Notes: generated from the sequence alone by a model not told the origin. Counted from the first letter of the stretch, positions 1 through 5,701 are shown. The stretch is 6,963 nucleotides of DNA from Pirellulaceae bacterium (GCA_020846515.1 JADLDX010000515.1:1-6963), one strand, 5' to 3'. Translations and numbers: made by a program.

Positions 1-2
1 AT

Positions 3-515
3 GTTATCCTGCAGCCTTCTGAGTTTACCTTGGCTCCGCGCAGTAAACGCAAGATATCGATGACTATGCGAGGTAAGACCGACATCGTCGAAGCGATCGA
101 ATATGGTCACATCGTTGTCAAGAATAAAACGCCAAATCGTGACTTTAGCGAAACTGGTCGCATGCCGATCGCCCTGCATTTCGCCGCCGCGCCGCCGCCG
201 AAGTTGGAACTCGATGCGCAGCGCTGGGTACCCGGCGAGCGCTACGATGCGTTTCGAGCCAGGGTAACCAATCTCGGTCAGAATCACGCGACCCTCGATG
301 CCCAATTGACCATAGAGAACGAGACTGGCCAACGTCTGCAAGTGCCAGCTGGCTTTGGCCGATGGATTCTGCCTGGTCAAGAATTGGAGCTTGAGTTCCG
401 CCCCGACGTGCCGCTGGCTCCGGGCACTTACCGCCTGACCACCGAACTGCAGAACGGACAGAATCCGATCATCAAGACGCAAGAGTTTGTGGTCACCGAC
501 GTCGCCCAGCGCTGA
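3..515 (+). CDS. C-terminal part of a beta-sandwich (PapD/Ig-like) protein; 5' end outside window
   Basis: The frame is open from the left edge to a TGA at 513-515, so this is the 3' part (about 170 codons) of a longer gene. A TTG at 30 could in theory start it, but codons 3-29 read on naturally (VILQPSEFTLAPRSKRKI), resembling the 'FTLAPGxSRxI' strand motif at the beginning of PapD/Ig-like beta-sandwich domains, and no ribosome binding site precedes the TTG. Visible order: the rest of one beta-sandwich module up to about MPIALHF, a short Ala/Pro linker (AAAPPPK), then a second module with strand patterns such as FRARVTNLG, ILPGQELELEF and LAPGTYRLTTEL, which resembles Ig-fold domains of bacterial surface or periplasmic proteins. 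No catalytic motif is visible. Export is inferred from domain type only, since the N-terminus and any signal peptide are missing. No gene follows closely on the same strand. The function is unknown. Confidence 0.75.
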   Translation, partial: VILQPSEFTLAPRSKRKISMTMRGKTDIVEAIEYGHIVVKNKTPNRDFSETGRMPIALHFAAAPPPKLELDAQRWVPGERYDAFRARVTNLGQNHATLDAQLTIENETGQRLQVPAGFGRWILPGQELELEFRPDVPLAPGTYRLTTELQNGQNPIIKTQEFVVTDVAQR

Positions 516-565
516 GTGCACCGGTCGAAAGGGGCAAATACTAACTCGGACTTGTTCTCTTTCTT

Positions 566-678
566 TGTCCCCCTTTTTTCTGTCTCCCTCCGGCCTGACC
601 TCGCTAGGTATCGTCTGTGGCGGGCTGAACCATAACGCTTTGAAGAATTGAAGAAGACAGACAGAAAAAAGGGGGACA
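566..678. repeat. 20-bp perfect inverted repeat with 73-bp spacer
   Basis: The left arm (566-585, TGTCCCCCTTTTTTCTGTCT) and right arm (659-678) are perfect reverse complements; pairing ends at 565/679. The 73-bp interior codes for nothing evident and has only a minor ACCT-CGCT-AGGT hairpin. No target-site duplication is apparent outside the arms. The 'AAAAAGGGGGACAG' word resembles dispersed palindromes I remember from planctomycete genomes, some associated with REP-associated (IS200-like) transposases, but that link is from memory and unverified. It could be a small non-autonomous element, or a long stem formed in RNA at the 3' end of the upstream gene. Confidence 0.7.
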
Positions 679-1089
679 GCAAAAAAAGCAGCTCAAGGCA
701 GCAAATAGTTCGGATTGCTGGTAGTTGTTGTTCGGCCATTTCCGCGATAGCTTCGTGGCTGATGCCGGCAATGACATAGCCACGAATAGCACGCATCCTC
801 ACGTATAAGATGCCGAGGATTTGATGCGTGAAAATTCGAGAGATGGTCGCGCAGGCTGATCATTTGTTGGGCAAGCATTCCCAAGTTGACCCCAAGTTTC
901 AAACGGAAACTATCTTCACACGCATAACCGGCGAGAGTTTTCGCACGGCGCTGGCGGAGTCGTTGTGTAGTCAAAAGTTTTCGCACACTACGCCACACTT
1001 CCCTCCACTTGGCTTTCGCAAGCGGTACTCTTTCGAGCAGTGGTTATACTATTCACCTCGATCTATATATGTGCTGGCCAACCTGGCCA

Positions 1090-1118
1090 ACTCTCCCTGG
1101 CACTGCGCGTGGGAGAGT
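1090..1118 (+). other. 8-bp-stem hairpin upstream of the oxidoreductase
   Basis: ACTCTCCC (1090-1097) and GGGAGAGT (1111-1118) are perfect reverse complements around a 13-nt loop. A duplicated CTGGCCAAC word lies immediately upstream. The hairpin ends 51 bp before the start codon and no T-run follows, so it is not an intrinsic terminator. If transcription starts upstream of it, it would sit in the leader RNA. A regulatory role is speculative. Confidence 0.4.
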
Positions 1119-1169
1119 GTGACGGGTTAGGCCGCAGGTCGACACACTTCATAACCCCAGGAACTCACG

Positions 1170-2840
1170 ATGCAACGCGGACGAACACTTTTCGTATGGG
1201 CAATCCTGCTGGCCATGTGTGGTTCAGCTTGCTCGAGGCTTTGGGCGCAGCAACCAGAAAACTACGATGTCGTGGTTTATGGAGGCAATAGCGCTGCGGT
1301 CATGGCTGCTGTCGAAGCCAAGCGGTTGGGCAAGAGTGTGATCGTGCTCTGTCCAGAAAAACACTTGGGTGGCTTATCTTCCGGCGGTCTGGGGTTTACC
1401 GACACAGGCAACAAGGCCACGATCGGCGGATTGAGCCGCGAGTTCTATCATCGCGTTTGGAAAAAGTATGCCGAAGACGCTACCTGGAAGTGGCAGAAAC
1501 GGTCCGAGTATGGCAACAAAGGTCAGGGTACGGCGGCGATTGATGGCCAGCAACGTACCATGTGGATTTTTGAACCCCATGTGGCTGAAAGTGTTTTCGA
1601 AGATCTGGTGCGTGACTATGAAATCAAAGTCGTACGCAACCAATGGCTCGATCGATCACCCGGCGGTGTGACGCTCGATGGTCGACGCATCAAGCAAATT
1701 CGCATGGACTCTGGCGGGCTCTATGCCGGACAAATGTTTATCGATGCGACGTATGAGGGCGATCTAATGGCAGCCTCTGGCGTGCCTTATACCGTCGGCC
1801 GCGAGGCTAACTCGCAATACGGCGAAACCTGGAACGGCATTCAAGTGGGCACGCTGCATCACAAGCACTGGTTCAAAGCCAAGATCGATCCGTACGTGAA
1901 AGTCGGTGAGCCAGCGAGCGGTCTGCTGCCGAGGATCAGCGCCGAACCACCCGGAGAAAAGGGCGCAGCCGATCGACGAATTCAGGCTTATTGCTATCGC
2001 ATGTGTCTGACTCAGCACCCTGACAATCGCCTGCCCTTTCCCAAACCGTTGGGCTATGATGCGCGCGAGTACGAGCTACTGCTGCGAGTTTTCGCGGCCG
2101 GCTGGCGCGAGACATTCGAAAAGTTTGATCCTATTCCTAACTTAAAAACCGATACGAACAATCACGGTCCTTTCAGCACCGACAATATTGGCCGCAATTA
2201 CGATTACCCAGAGGCCGGTTACGCGCGACGTCTTGAAATATTGGACGAACACACACGCTATCAACAGGGCTTGATGTACTTCATGGCCAACGATCCTCGC
2301 ATGCCCGAGGACGTGCGCCAGGAGGGTGCCAAGTGGGGACTGGCCAAAGATGAGTTCGTTGACAACGGCCACTGGCCCTATCAAATTTACGTGCGCGAAG
2401 CGCGACGGATGGTGGGCAAGTATGTTATGACCGAACACGATTGCTTGGATACTCGTCAGACGCCCGAGTCGATCGGCATGGGATCGTATACGCTCGATTC
2501 GCATAACGTTCAACGTTACGTGACCCCAGAGGGCTACGTCCAGAACGAAGGGGATATTGGTGTGAGCGCTCCGCGGCCCTACGAAATTTCTTTAGGGGCC
2601 GTGTTACCGCCAGCGGGCAGTTGTGAGAATCTGGTTGTACCAGTGTGCGTATCATCCACGCACATTGCTTTCGGATCCATTCGCATGGAGCCGGTCTTCA
2701 TGATTCTTGCCCATTCGGCTGCCGCGACCGCTAGCCTGGCAATCGATCGGCAAAGCAGTGTCCAAGCTGTGCCCTACGATGTACTCCGCAAACTCTTGTT
2801 GGCAGAAGGGCAAGTCCTAGAAATGGCGTCCGGCCGCTAA
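1170..2840 (+). CDS. Exported FAD-dependent oxidoreductase (FAD_oxidored / xanthan-lyase-like family)
   Basis: This 556-residue protein belongs to the FAD-dependent oxidoreductases often labelled 'xanthan lyase' or FAD_oxidored. Members bind FAD through a Rossmann fold; the substrate is generally unknown. The ATG at 1170 is supported by AGGAA at 1159-1163 and by the signal peptide it creates: MQRGR, a hydrophobic stretch at about residues 7-20, and a probable cleavage site after LWA (residue 26). Cys17 and Cys21 lie in poor lipobox contexts, so I favour ordinary signal peptidase cleavage. The dinucleotide-binding beta-alpha-beta unit spans about 33-60 (DVVVYGGNSAAVMAAVEAKR, then LGKSVIVL), with Ala43 where the GxGxxG pattern has its last Gly. 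HLGGLSSGGLGFTD (65-78) and IDATYEGDL (191-199) are typical family blocks. The C-terminal FAD-domain return, CVSSTHIAFGSIRMEPVFM (about 493-511), is present, so the protein is full length. Nothing next to it suggests a pathway. Confidence 0.9.
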   Translation: MQRGRTLFVWAILLAMCGSACSRLWAQQPENYDVVVYGGNSAAVMAAVEAKRLGKSVIVLCPEKHLGGLSSGGLGFTDTGNKATIGGLSREFYHRVWKKYAEDATWKWQKRSEYGNKGQGTAAIDGQQRTMWIFEPHVAESVFEDLVRDYEIKVVRNQWLDRSPGGVTLDGRRIKQIRMDSGGLYAGQMFIDATYEGDLMAASGVPYTVGREANSQYGETWNGIQVGTLHHKHWFKAKIDPYVKVGEPASGLLPRISAEPPGEKGAADRRIQAYCYRMCLTQHPDNRLPFPKPLGYDAREYELLLRVFAAGWRETFEKFDPIPNLKTDTNNHGPFSTDNIGRNYDYPEAGYARRLEILDEHTRYQQGLMYFMANDPRMPEDVRQEGAKWGLAKDEFVDNGHWPYQIYVREARRMVGKYVMTEHDCLDTRQTPESIGMGSYTLDSHNVQRYVTPEGYVQNEGDIGVSAPRPYEISLGAVLPPAGSCENLVVPVCVSSTHIAFGSIRMEPVFMILAHSAAATASLAIDRQSSVQAVPYDVLRKLLLAEGQVLEMASGR

Positions 2841-2897
2841 CGCCGGCGTCGATCATGAGTCGGGCTAAACCTTACGCTAGCGGCTGATTAAAAGCGG

Positions 2898-2963
2898 AAC
2901 GGCGCAAGCCGTCCGGTACCGACGTTGATTTGCTAGGAAACTCACCGTACGGCTTGCGCCGTT
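2898..2963. repeat. Strong stem-loop: 15-bp perfect stem plus 4-bp extension
   Basis: AACGGCGCAAGCCGT (2898-2912) pairs perfectly with ACGGCTTGCGCCGTT (2949-2963). After one mismatch the pairing continues for four more pairs (CGGT 2914-2917 with ACCG 2944-2947), leaving a 26-nt loop. It lies 57 bp after the oxidoreductase stop, so it could protect or end that transcript. It also resembles dispersed palindromes that I recall from planctomycete spacers. Confidence 0.75.
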
Positions 2964-2992
2964 ACGCTACAAATCGCCGTTACGCTACAAAT
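2957..2992. repeat. Exact 18-bp tandem duplication
   Basis: CGCCGTTACGCTACAAAT occurs twice head to tail, at 2957-2974 and 2975-2992, with no differences. The first copy overlaps the right arm of the 2898-2963 stem-loop. The perfect identity points to a recent slippage duplication or to a repeat-family boundary. Confidence 0.85.
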
Positions 2993-3095
2993 CAAAGAAA
3001 AGTAACTGCCTCTAACGCGTTAGCCCAACGGTTTTCGGCCCAAGTTATGATCGACGCCCTAACGCCTAACGGAACATGCGACCAATAAGACGCCA

Positions 3096-3122
3096 ACGCC
3101 GGCCGTTTCAGAGAACCGGCGT
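3096..3122. other. Small GC-rich hairpin in convergent spacer
   Basis: ACGCCGG (3096-3102) and CCGGCGT (3116-3122) form a 7-bp perfect stem with a 13-nt loop. It lies between two convergent genes, where a terminator would be expected, but no T-run follows on either strand. Confidence 0.4.
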
Positions 3123-3166
3123 ATGCGACATGGCTCTGTTCAATGAAACCCCGTTTGGCCCTGCAA

Positions 3167-3200
3167 CAGTGAACCCTGCTGAGCAGTGAACCCTGTTAAG
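3167..3200. repeat. 17-bp tandem duplication
   Basis: CAGTGAACCCTGCTGAG (3167-3183) is followed directly by CAGTGAACCCTGTTAAG (3184-3200). Fifteen of 17 positions match, including the first 12. It lies in the spacer beyond the stop codon of the lipoprotein gene. No function is evident. Confidence 0.75.
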
Positions 3201-3251
3201 CCAGAATTACCGGGGTGTGAGTACCACAGACGTTTGGGAGCCGCGGACGTT

Positions 3252-3551
3252 TTAGCGGCCGATGGTCGGTGGGTTGTTCAGCAGGAAGTCGCGTGGGCCG
3301 CGAGTTGTGTAATACGGATACGCAACTTGAGCGGCCGCAGGACCGGCTTGGCCTGTGTCACCACCTTGGTGGGCATGGTTAGCGAACGAGAGGTGCCGCT
3401 GATAGTCGGTGCCGCCGCGCTGCCAGCCCATGGCGCAAGGACGGCAGCCCAACGGGCCATTGCAGTTATTGCAGGCCCGATTCCGATGGAGACAGCCCGT
3501 GTTGGCCATCAATGTAACGATCAAACCAAGAACCATAACTGCGCGCTTCAT
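3252..3551 (-). CDS. Small Cys-rich probable lipoprotein, planctomycete-type hypothetical
   Basis: This is a 99-residue protein whose function is unknown. I chose the ATG at 3551 over the one three codons upstream (3560): GTAAAGG abuts the upstream ATG with no spacing but sits 9 nt before the downstream one. The N-terminus is then MKR plus a hydrophobic run (about 4-15) ending in ANTGC, a lipobox-like site at Cys20 with an unusual Asn at -3. After Cys20 come four cysteines as C27-x2-C30-x5-C36-x2-C39 (CNNCNGPLGCRPC), a spacing that could bind metal or form disulfides. GWQRGGTDY (42-50) and the C-terminal YPYYTTRGPRDFLLNNPPTI (79-98) are blocks I remember from small planctomycete proteins of unknown role. 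It is predicted to be anchored to a membrane from outside the cytoplasm. It is convergent with the oxidoreductase and divergent from the Arg-rich protein gene; no operon partner is visible. Confidence 0.8.
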   Translation of the reverse strand: MKRAVMVLGLIVTLMANTGCLHRNRACNNCNGPLGCRPCAMGWQRGGTDYQRHLSFANHAHQGGDTGQAGPAAAQVAYPYYTTRGPRDFLLNNPPTIGR

Positions 3552-3872
3552 CTGCGTCATCCTTTACGCTATCGCTCGTTGGCCCCCAAAGCTGGGACCG
3601 TCGGAGTTGGGTCGTGTCAGGAGTTCTGCTTGCGGTCACAGAGGGCTCCTGCCGTAAAAGTCGGTAGTCTTCGCAGCTATGATCGGAACAATCCATGCGT
3701 TCACTACACTACAGGCATATCTCTCAGCAGAGACTGTGTAGATTCTCTATTTTGACAATCTGCTTGAAACGACGAGTTAGGCGGCTCTGTTTCTTTTCTG
3801 AAGCCGCACGGCTATAATCACGGCTTGAAATGCTTAAACTGCTGAACGTTTTGACATTAGGAATCGGCTGGA
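3552..3872. promoter_or_regulatory. Divergent intergenic region
   Basis: This 321-bp region lies between the start of the lipoprotein gene (-) and the start of the Arg-rich protein gene (+), so it should hold promoters for both. On the plus strand a perfect TATAAT is present (3813-3818). TTGACA words occur at 3752-3757 and 3851-3856, but neither is spaced correctly for that -10. I could not pick out a convincing promoter for the minus-strand gene. Confidence 0.55.
3781..3826 (+). promoter_or_regulatory. Probable -10 element embedded in short repeats
   Basis: TATAAT (3813-3818) lies 55 bp upstream of the ATG at 3873. The matching -35 position (about 3790-3795, TTTCTT) is weak. The box is flanked by CACGGCT direct repeats (3807-3813 and 3819-3825) and lies at the centre of AAGCCG (3801-3806) / CGGCTT (3821-3826). 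A further GCGGCT (3781-3786) mirrors AGCCGC (3802-3807). A weak -35 plus symmetric words on the -10 would fit a regulated promoter, but this is inference. Confidence 0.45.
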
Positions 3873-5489
3873 ATGGGTGATCATTGGAAATCGTTAGCCA
3901 ACAAGTTGGGCGCGCCTGGTATCGACGCGCCATCGACCGAGCCAGCGGCTGCGGAACCGGCACGCCCTGCGGCTGCGCGTCCCGCCGCACGCTCGACGCC
4001 TCGAGCCGCTGCCCCTGCTCGACCAATTGAACCACCACCGGCGCCCATCGCCGAGCCAGTCCGAGCCATCGAACCGGCTCCGACTCAACCCACACCGGTC
4101 GCTTTTGCCGCGCCTGCTCCCGTTGCGTCCCGACCGGCTCCATTGCCCGAGCCCCCCGCCAAAGACAAGAAACGCAAATCATCTTGGGACACTTTGACCA
4201 GTTTCTTCGGAATCTCATCGGCCCAAGAGCCGGATGTTCCAGAGGTTTCCAGTTCTGCTCCTGCAGAGACGGATGACCTAAGCGTTAAGTTCAGTCAGCC
4301 GTCGGAACGCGAACCCCGCGAGCGGGAAGCCCAGGAGCGAGAACCTCAATCGCGCCGAGAGAACCGAGATAGTCGAGAGAATAGACCGGGCCGAGAGAGT
4401 CGTGATAGCCGAGATAGTCGCCGCCCTGAGCCGGTCCGCCCTGAGCCGGTCCGCCCAGCGCCGGTGAAGCCTACGGCACTGGACGAATTGTTTGGGGATG
4501 CACCCCGCAATGAGTTGTCTTGGGAAAAGCCCAAGCCACGTCGGATGGTAGATGACGTCTCCGGTTGGAATGATGAAGACGAGTCCGTGAGTTCGCCGAG
4601 CGTTGACGAGGTAGGTCCGGTTGGCTTTGCTCCGCCGGCTGATCGAGCCGCTGGCGAAGAAGAGTCGGAAGGCGATGCACCAACTCGTCGACGACGTCGC
4701 CGTCGTCGCGGTTCGCGCCGCGATGGACCAAGTGGTGAACGCACCAGCGAACAAGTAGAGGGAGATAGACCAACACGCGCCCCGGCTCGCTTGGAAGTGC
4801 CCGGCGACGATGATGACCCGTGGGTCGAAGAGGTTGCAGAACTGGTCGAGCCAGACGAAGAATGGGCAGAACCGGTTAGCTTTGAAGACAGTACGCTAGA
4901 AAGTGTTGATGCCGAAATCGATCCCGATGCCCCGCTGCCCGAGCGTCGATCGAGTCGACGTCGCCGCCGTGGTCGCGGCCGCAGCGAACGCACTGAGGAT
5001 AGCGGCGGATTGGCCGCAGGTGAACCACGACTAGAGTCTCGCGGCGAACCACGTAGTGATTCTCGCGGTGAACCACGCAGTGAAACTCGTGGCGAACCTC
5101 GTAGTGACACTCGCGAAGTCCGACCACCACGTCAACCTCGTGAAGATCGAGAAGGTCGCGAAGCGCGTCCAGTCCGACCGGCGCGGGAACCACGCCCGGT
5201 CAGCGATGAAGCCGCCAGCGAAGAACGTCCCGTGCGAGAACCTCGCGAGGGACGCGAACCGCGCGAAGCACGCGAGCCTAGAGAGGGACGCGGAGGACGC
5301 GAGCCTCGAGAACGTCGGGAACCGCGCCCACGGGTCGCGCGACCCGTCGCCGAGACCGCTCGACGCGAAGCACCGATCGATGACATAGATGATCAAGTCG
5401 ACAGCAGTTTGGCGGCCGAACTGGAAGGCACCGACGAACCAGGCGGTAATCGTCACCCCCAAATTCCAACTTGGGCTGATTCCCTATAA
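3873..5489 (+). CDS. Arg/Glu/Pro-rich low-complexity protein, apparently cut short by an in-frame TAA
   Basis: I recognise the type (large disordered planctomycete proteins starting MGDHW) but not a function. The ATG at 3873 has AGGA at 3859-3862, spaced 10 nt. Order in the 538 residues: a conserved-looking start MGDHWKSLANKLGAPG (1-16); an Ala/Pro-rich linker (about 17-96); a Lys patch and SSWDTLTSFFGI (103-114); an Arg/Glu/Ser tract (144-184); a duplicated RPEPV (184-193); a short ordered-looking segment LDELFGD...SWEKPKPRRM (203-225); a run of eight Arg (272-279); an acidic segment with DDDDPW and EPDEEW (312-334); RRRRRGRGR (362-370); four 8-residue GEPRxxxR repeats (383-414); further REPRE repeats; and IPTWADSL at the end. 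There is no signal peptide or membrane segment. The highly basic clusters suggest binding to RNA or other polyanions (inference). The frame remains open for 39 sensible codons past the stop, so the product is probably truncated or read through. Confidence 0.8.
   Translation: MGDHWKSLANKLGAPGIDAPSTEPAAAEPARPAAARPAARSTPRAAAPARPIEPPPAPIAEPVRAIEPAPTQPTPVAFAAPAPVASRPAPLPEPPAKDKKRKSSWDTLTSFFGISSAQEPDVPEVSSSAPAETDDLSVKFSQPSEREPREREAQEREPQSRRENRDSRENRPGRESRDSRDSRRPEPVRPEPVRPAPVKPTALDELFGDAPRNELSWEKPKPRRMVDDVSGWNDEDESVSSPSVDEVGPVGFAPPADRAAGEEESEGDAPTRRRRRRRRGSRRDGPSGERTSEQVEGDRPTRAPARLEVPGDDDDPWVEEVAELVEPDEEWAEPVSFEDSTLESVDAEIDPDAPLPERRSSRRRRRGRGRSERTEDSGGLAAGEPRLESRGEPRSDSRGEPRSETRGEPRSDTREVRPPRQPREDREGREARPVRPAREPRPVSDEAASEERPVREPREGREPREAREPREGRGGREPRERREPRPRVARPVAETARREAPIDDIDDQVDSSLAAELEGTDEPGGNRHPQIPTWADSL
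4422..4451 (+). repeat. 15-bp exact tandem duplication inside the Arg-rich gene
   Basis: CGCCCTGAGCCGGTC occurs twice head to tail (4422-4436, 4437-4451), in frame, encoding RPEPV twice. The nucleotide identity is perfect, including third positions, which suggests recent expansion. Confidence 0.85.
5019..5114 (+). repeat. Four in-frame 24-bp repeats (GEPRxxxR)
   Basis: Four consecutive 24-bp units encode GEPRLESR, GEPRSDSR, GEPRSETR and GEPRSDTR (residues 383-414). The units differ mostly at synonymous third positions (CCA/CCT, CGT/CGC, GGC/GGT) and by conservative swaps (Asp/Glu, Ser/Thr). This suggests selection for composition after an older duplication. Each unit alternates acidic and basic residues. 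Confidence 0.85.
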
Positions 5490-5609
5490 GCCATCATCAG
5501 CGCTAACATGGAAAATCATCGTCGCGCCGATAACGGACGTGGGGGACATTCACGCGGTCGGCCCTGCGGTGGTGGCGGTGGTGGTTCACAAGGCAGTCAT
5601 CGTCGGTGA
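5490..5609 (+). pseudogene. Detached C-terminal tail of the Arg-rich protein beyond TAA 5487-5489
   Basis: In the same frame as the preceding gene, 39 codons follow the TAA before a TGA at 5607-5609. They encode AIISANMENHRRADNGRGG followed by HSRGRPC, six Gly and SQGSHRR. The composition matches the upstream protein and adds an RGG-like, Gly-rich ending typical of nucleic-acid-binding tails. From memory, related planctomycete proteins carry a continuous IPTWxxAIxxIIxxNMExR motif near their C-terminus; here IPTWADSL-stop-AIISANMENHR fits that pattern residue for residue with the stop in one variable position. I therefore read it as the original C-terminus separated by a nonsense change, a sequencing error or a recoded stop. 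The family motif is from recollection, not from a search. Confidence 0.65.
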
Positions 5610-5643
5610 GTCTTGGAACTGGCTGGTGATCCAATCACAGTGA

Positions 5644-5675
5644 ACCAGTCGCCGTGATTAGTCATGTCGACTGGT
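5644..5675. other. 8-bp-stem hairpin between the Arg-rich gene and SRP RNA
   Basis: ACCAGTCG (5644-5651) and CGACTGGT (5668-5675) are perfect reverse complements with a 16-nt loop. It starts 34 bp after the TGA that ends the extended frame, a plausible place for the 3' end of that transcript. No T-run follows. Confidence 0.35.
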
Positions 5676-5701
5676 CGTGACGACTAGCCAATCAAATGCG
5701 C

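Larger units (their letters stand above)
516..1169. other. 654-bp spacer without a convincing gene
   Basis: This stretch between the partial gene and the oxidoreductase holds no reading frame I would call. It contains a 20-bp inverted repeat (566-585/659-678), two copies of an 11-bp sequence AGTTTTCGCAC (936-946 and 976-986), and a GC-rich hairpin (1090-1118). Weak AT-rich promoter-like words, TATACT (1045-1050) and TATATAT (1064-1070), lie 100-125 bp upstream of the oxidoreductase start, but neither has a good -35 at proper distance. A GTG-started frame at 828-1130 has a possible Shine-Dalgarno (GAGGA, 815-819), but its protein resembles nothing I know. Confidence 0.6.
2845..3058. repeat. 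Nested long-range inverted repeats
   Basis: GGCGTCGATCAT (2845-2856) is the exact reverse complement of ATGATCGACGCC (3047-3058). Inside them, GGGCTAA (2862-2868) matches TTAGCCC (3020-3026). The latter overlaps a 10-bp palindrome, TAACGCGTTA (3013-3022). The two arm pairs are collinear and could zip into one long stem enclosing the inner hairpin at 2898-2963. The arrangement resembles a compound palindromic intergenic element. Confidence 0.6.
2841..3251. other. Repeat-rich spacer between convergent genes
   Basis: This 411-bp gap separates the 3' ends of the oxidoreductase (+) and the small lipoprotein gene (-). I find no gene in it. It is dominated by inverted and tandem repeats listed separately. 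Any of the hairpins could act as a bidirectional transcription end, although none is followed by a clear T-run. Confidence 0.7.

Noticed and set aside
30..515. TTG at 30 as the true start of the first gene
   Set aside because: No ribosome binding site, and the in-frame residues before it complete a beta-sandwich motif.
428..802. Minus-strand frame across the end of the first gene and the inverted repeat
   Set aside because: It overlaps a better plus-strand gene and most of its middle is the translation of the inverted-repeat arms.
828..1130. GTG-started 100-codon frame with GAGGA 8 nt upstream
   Set aside because: The spacing to the start is fair, but the protein has no recognisable family, its second half runs through a hairpin and repeat words, and its composition becomes unprotein-like near the end.
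3186..3755. 189-codon plus-strand frame opposite the small lipoprotein
   Set aside because: The minus-strand protein has a signal peptide, a ribosome binding site and a familiar C-terminus, so the plus frame is a shadow.
3752..3780. TTGACA at 3752-3757 as a -35
   Set aside because: The hexamer is perfect, but the sequence 17 bp downstream (GAGTTA) is a poor -10 and it is too far from TATAAT at 3813.
4346..5110. Long minus-strand frames (Ser/Arg-rich) opposite the Arg-rich gene
   Set aside because: They are mirror translations of a biased low-complexity gene; the plus frame has a start signal, a promoter box and family-like ends.
4680..5380. Possible CRISPR-like or satellite array in the Arg-rich gene
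   Set aside because: The repeats are in-frame codon repeats (24 bp and shorter) with no spacers.
5389..5643. Plus-strand frame overlapping the end of the Arg-rich gene, considered as a frameshift continuation
   Set aside because: It is in a different frame and its protein lacks the Arg/Gly character; the sensible continuation is in the original frame beyond the TAA.
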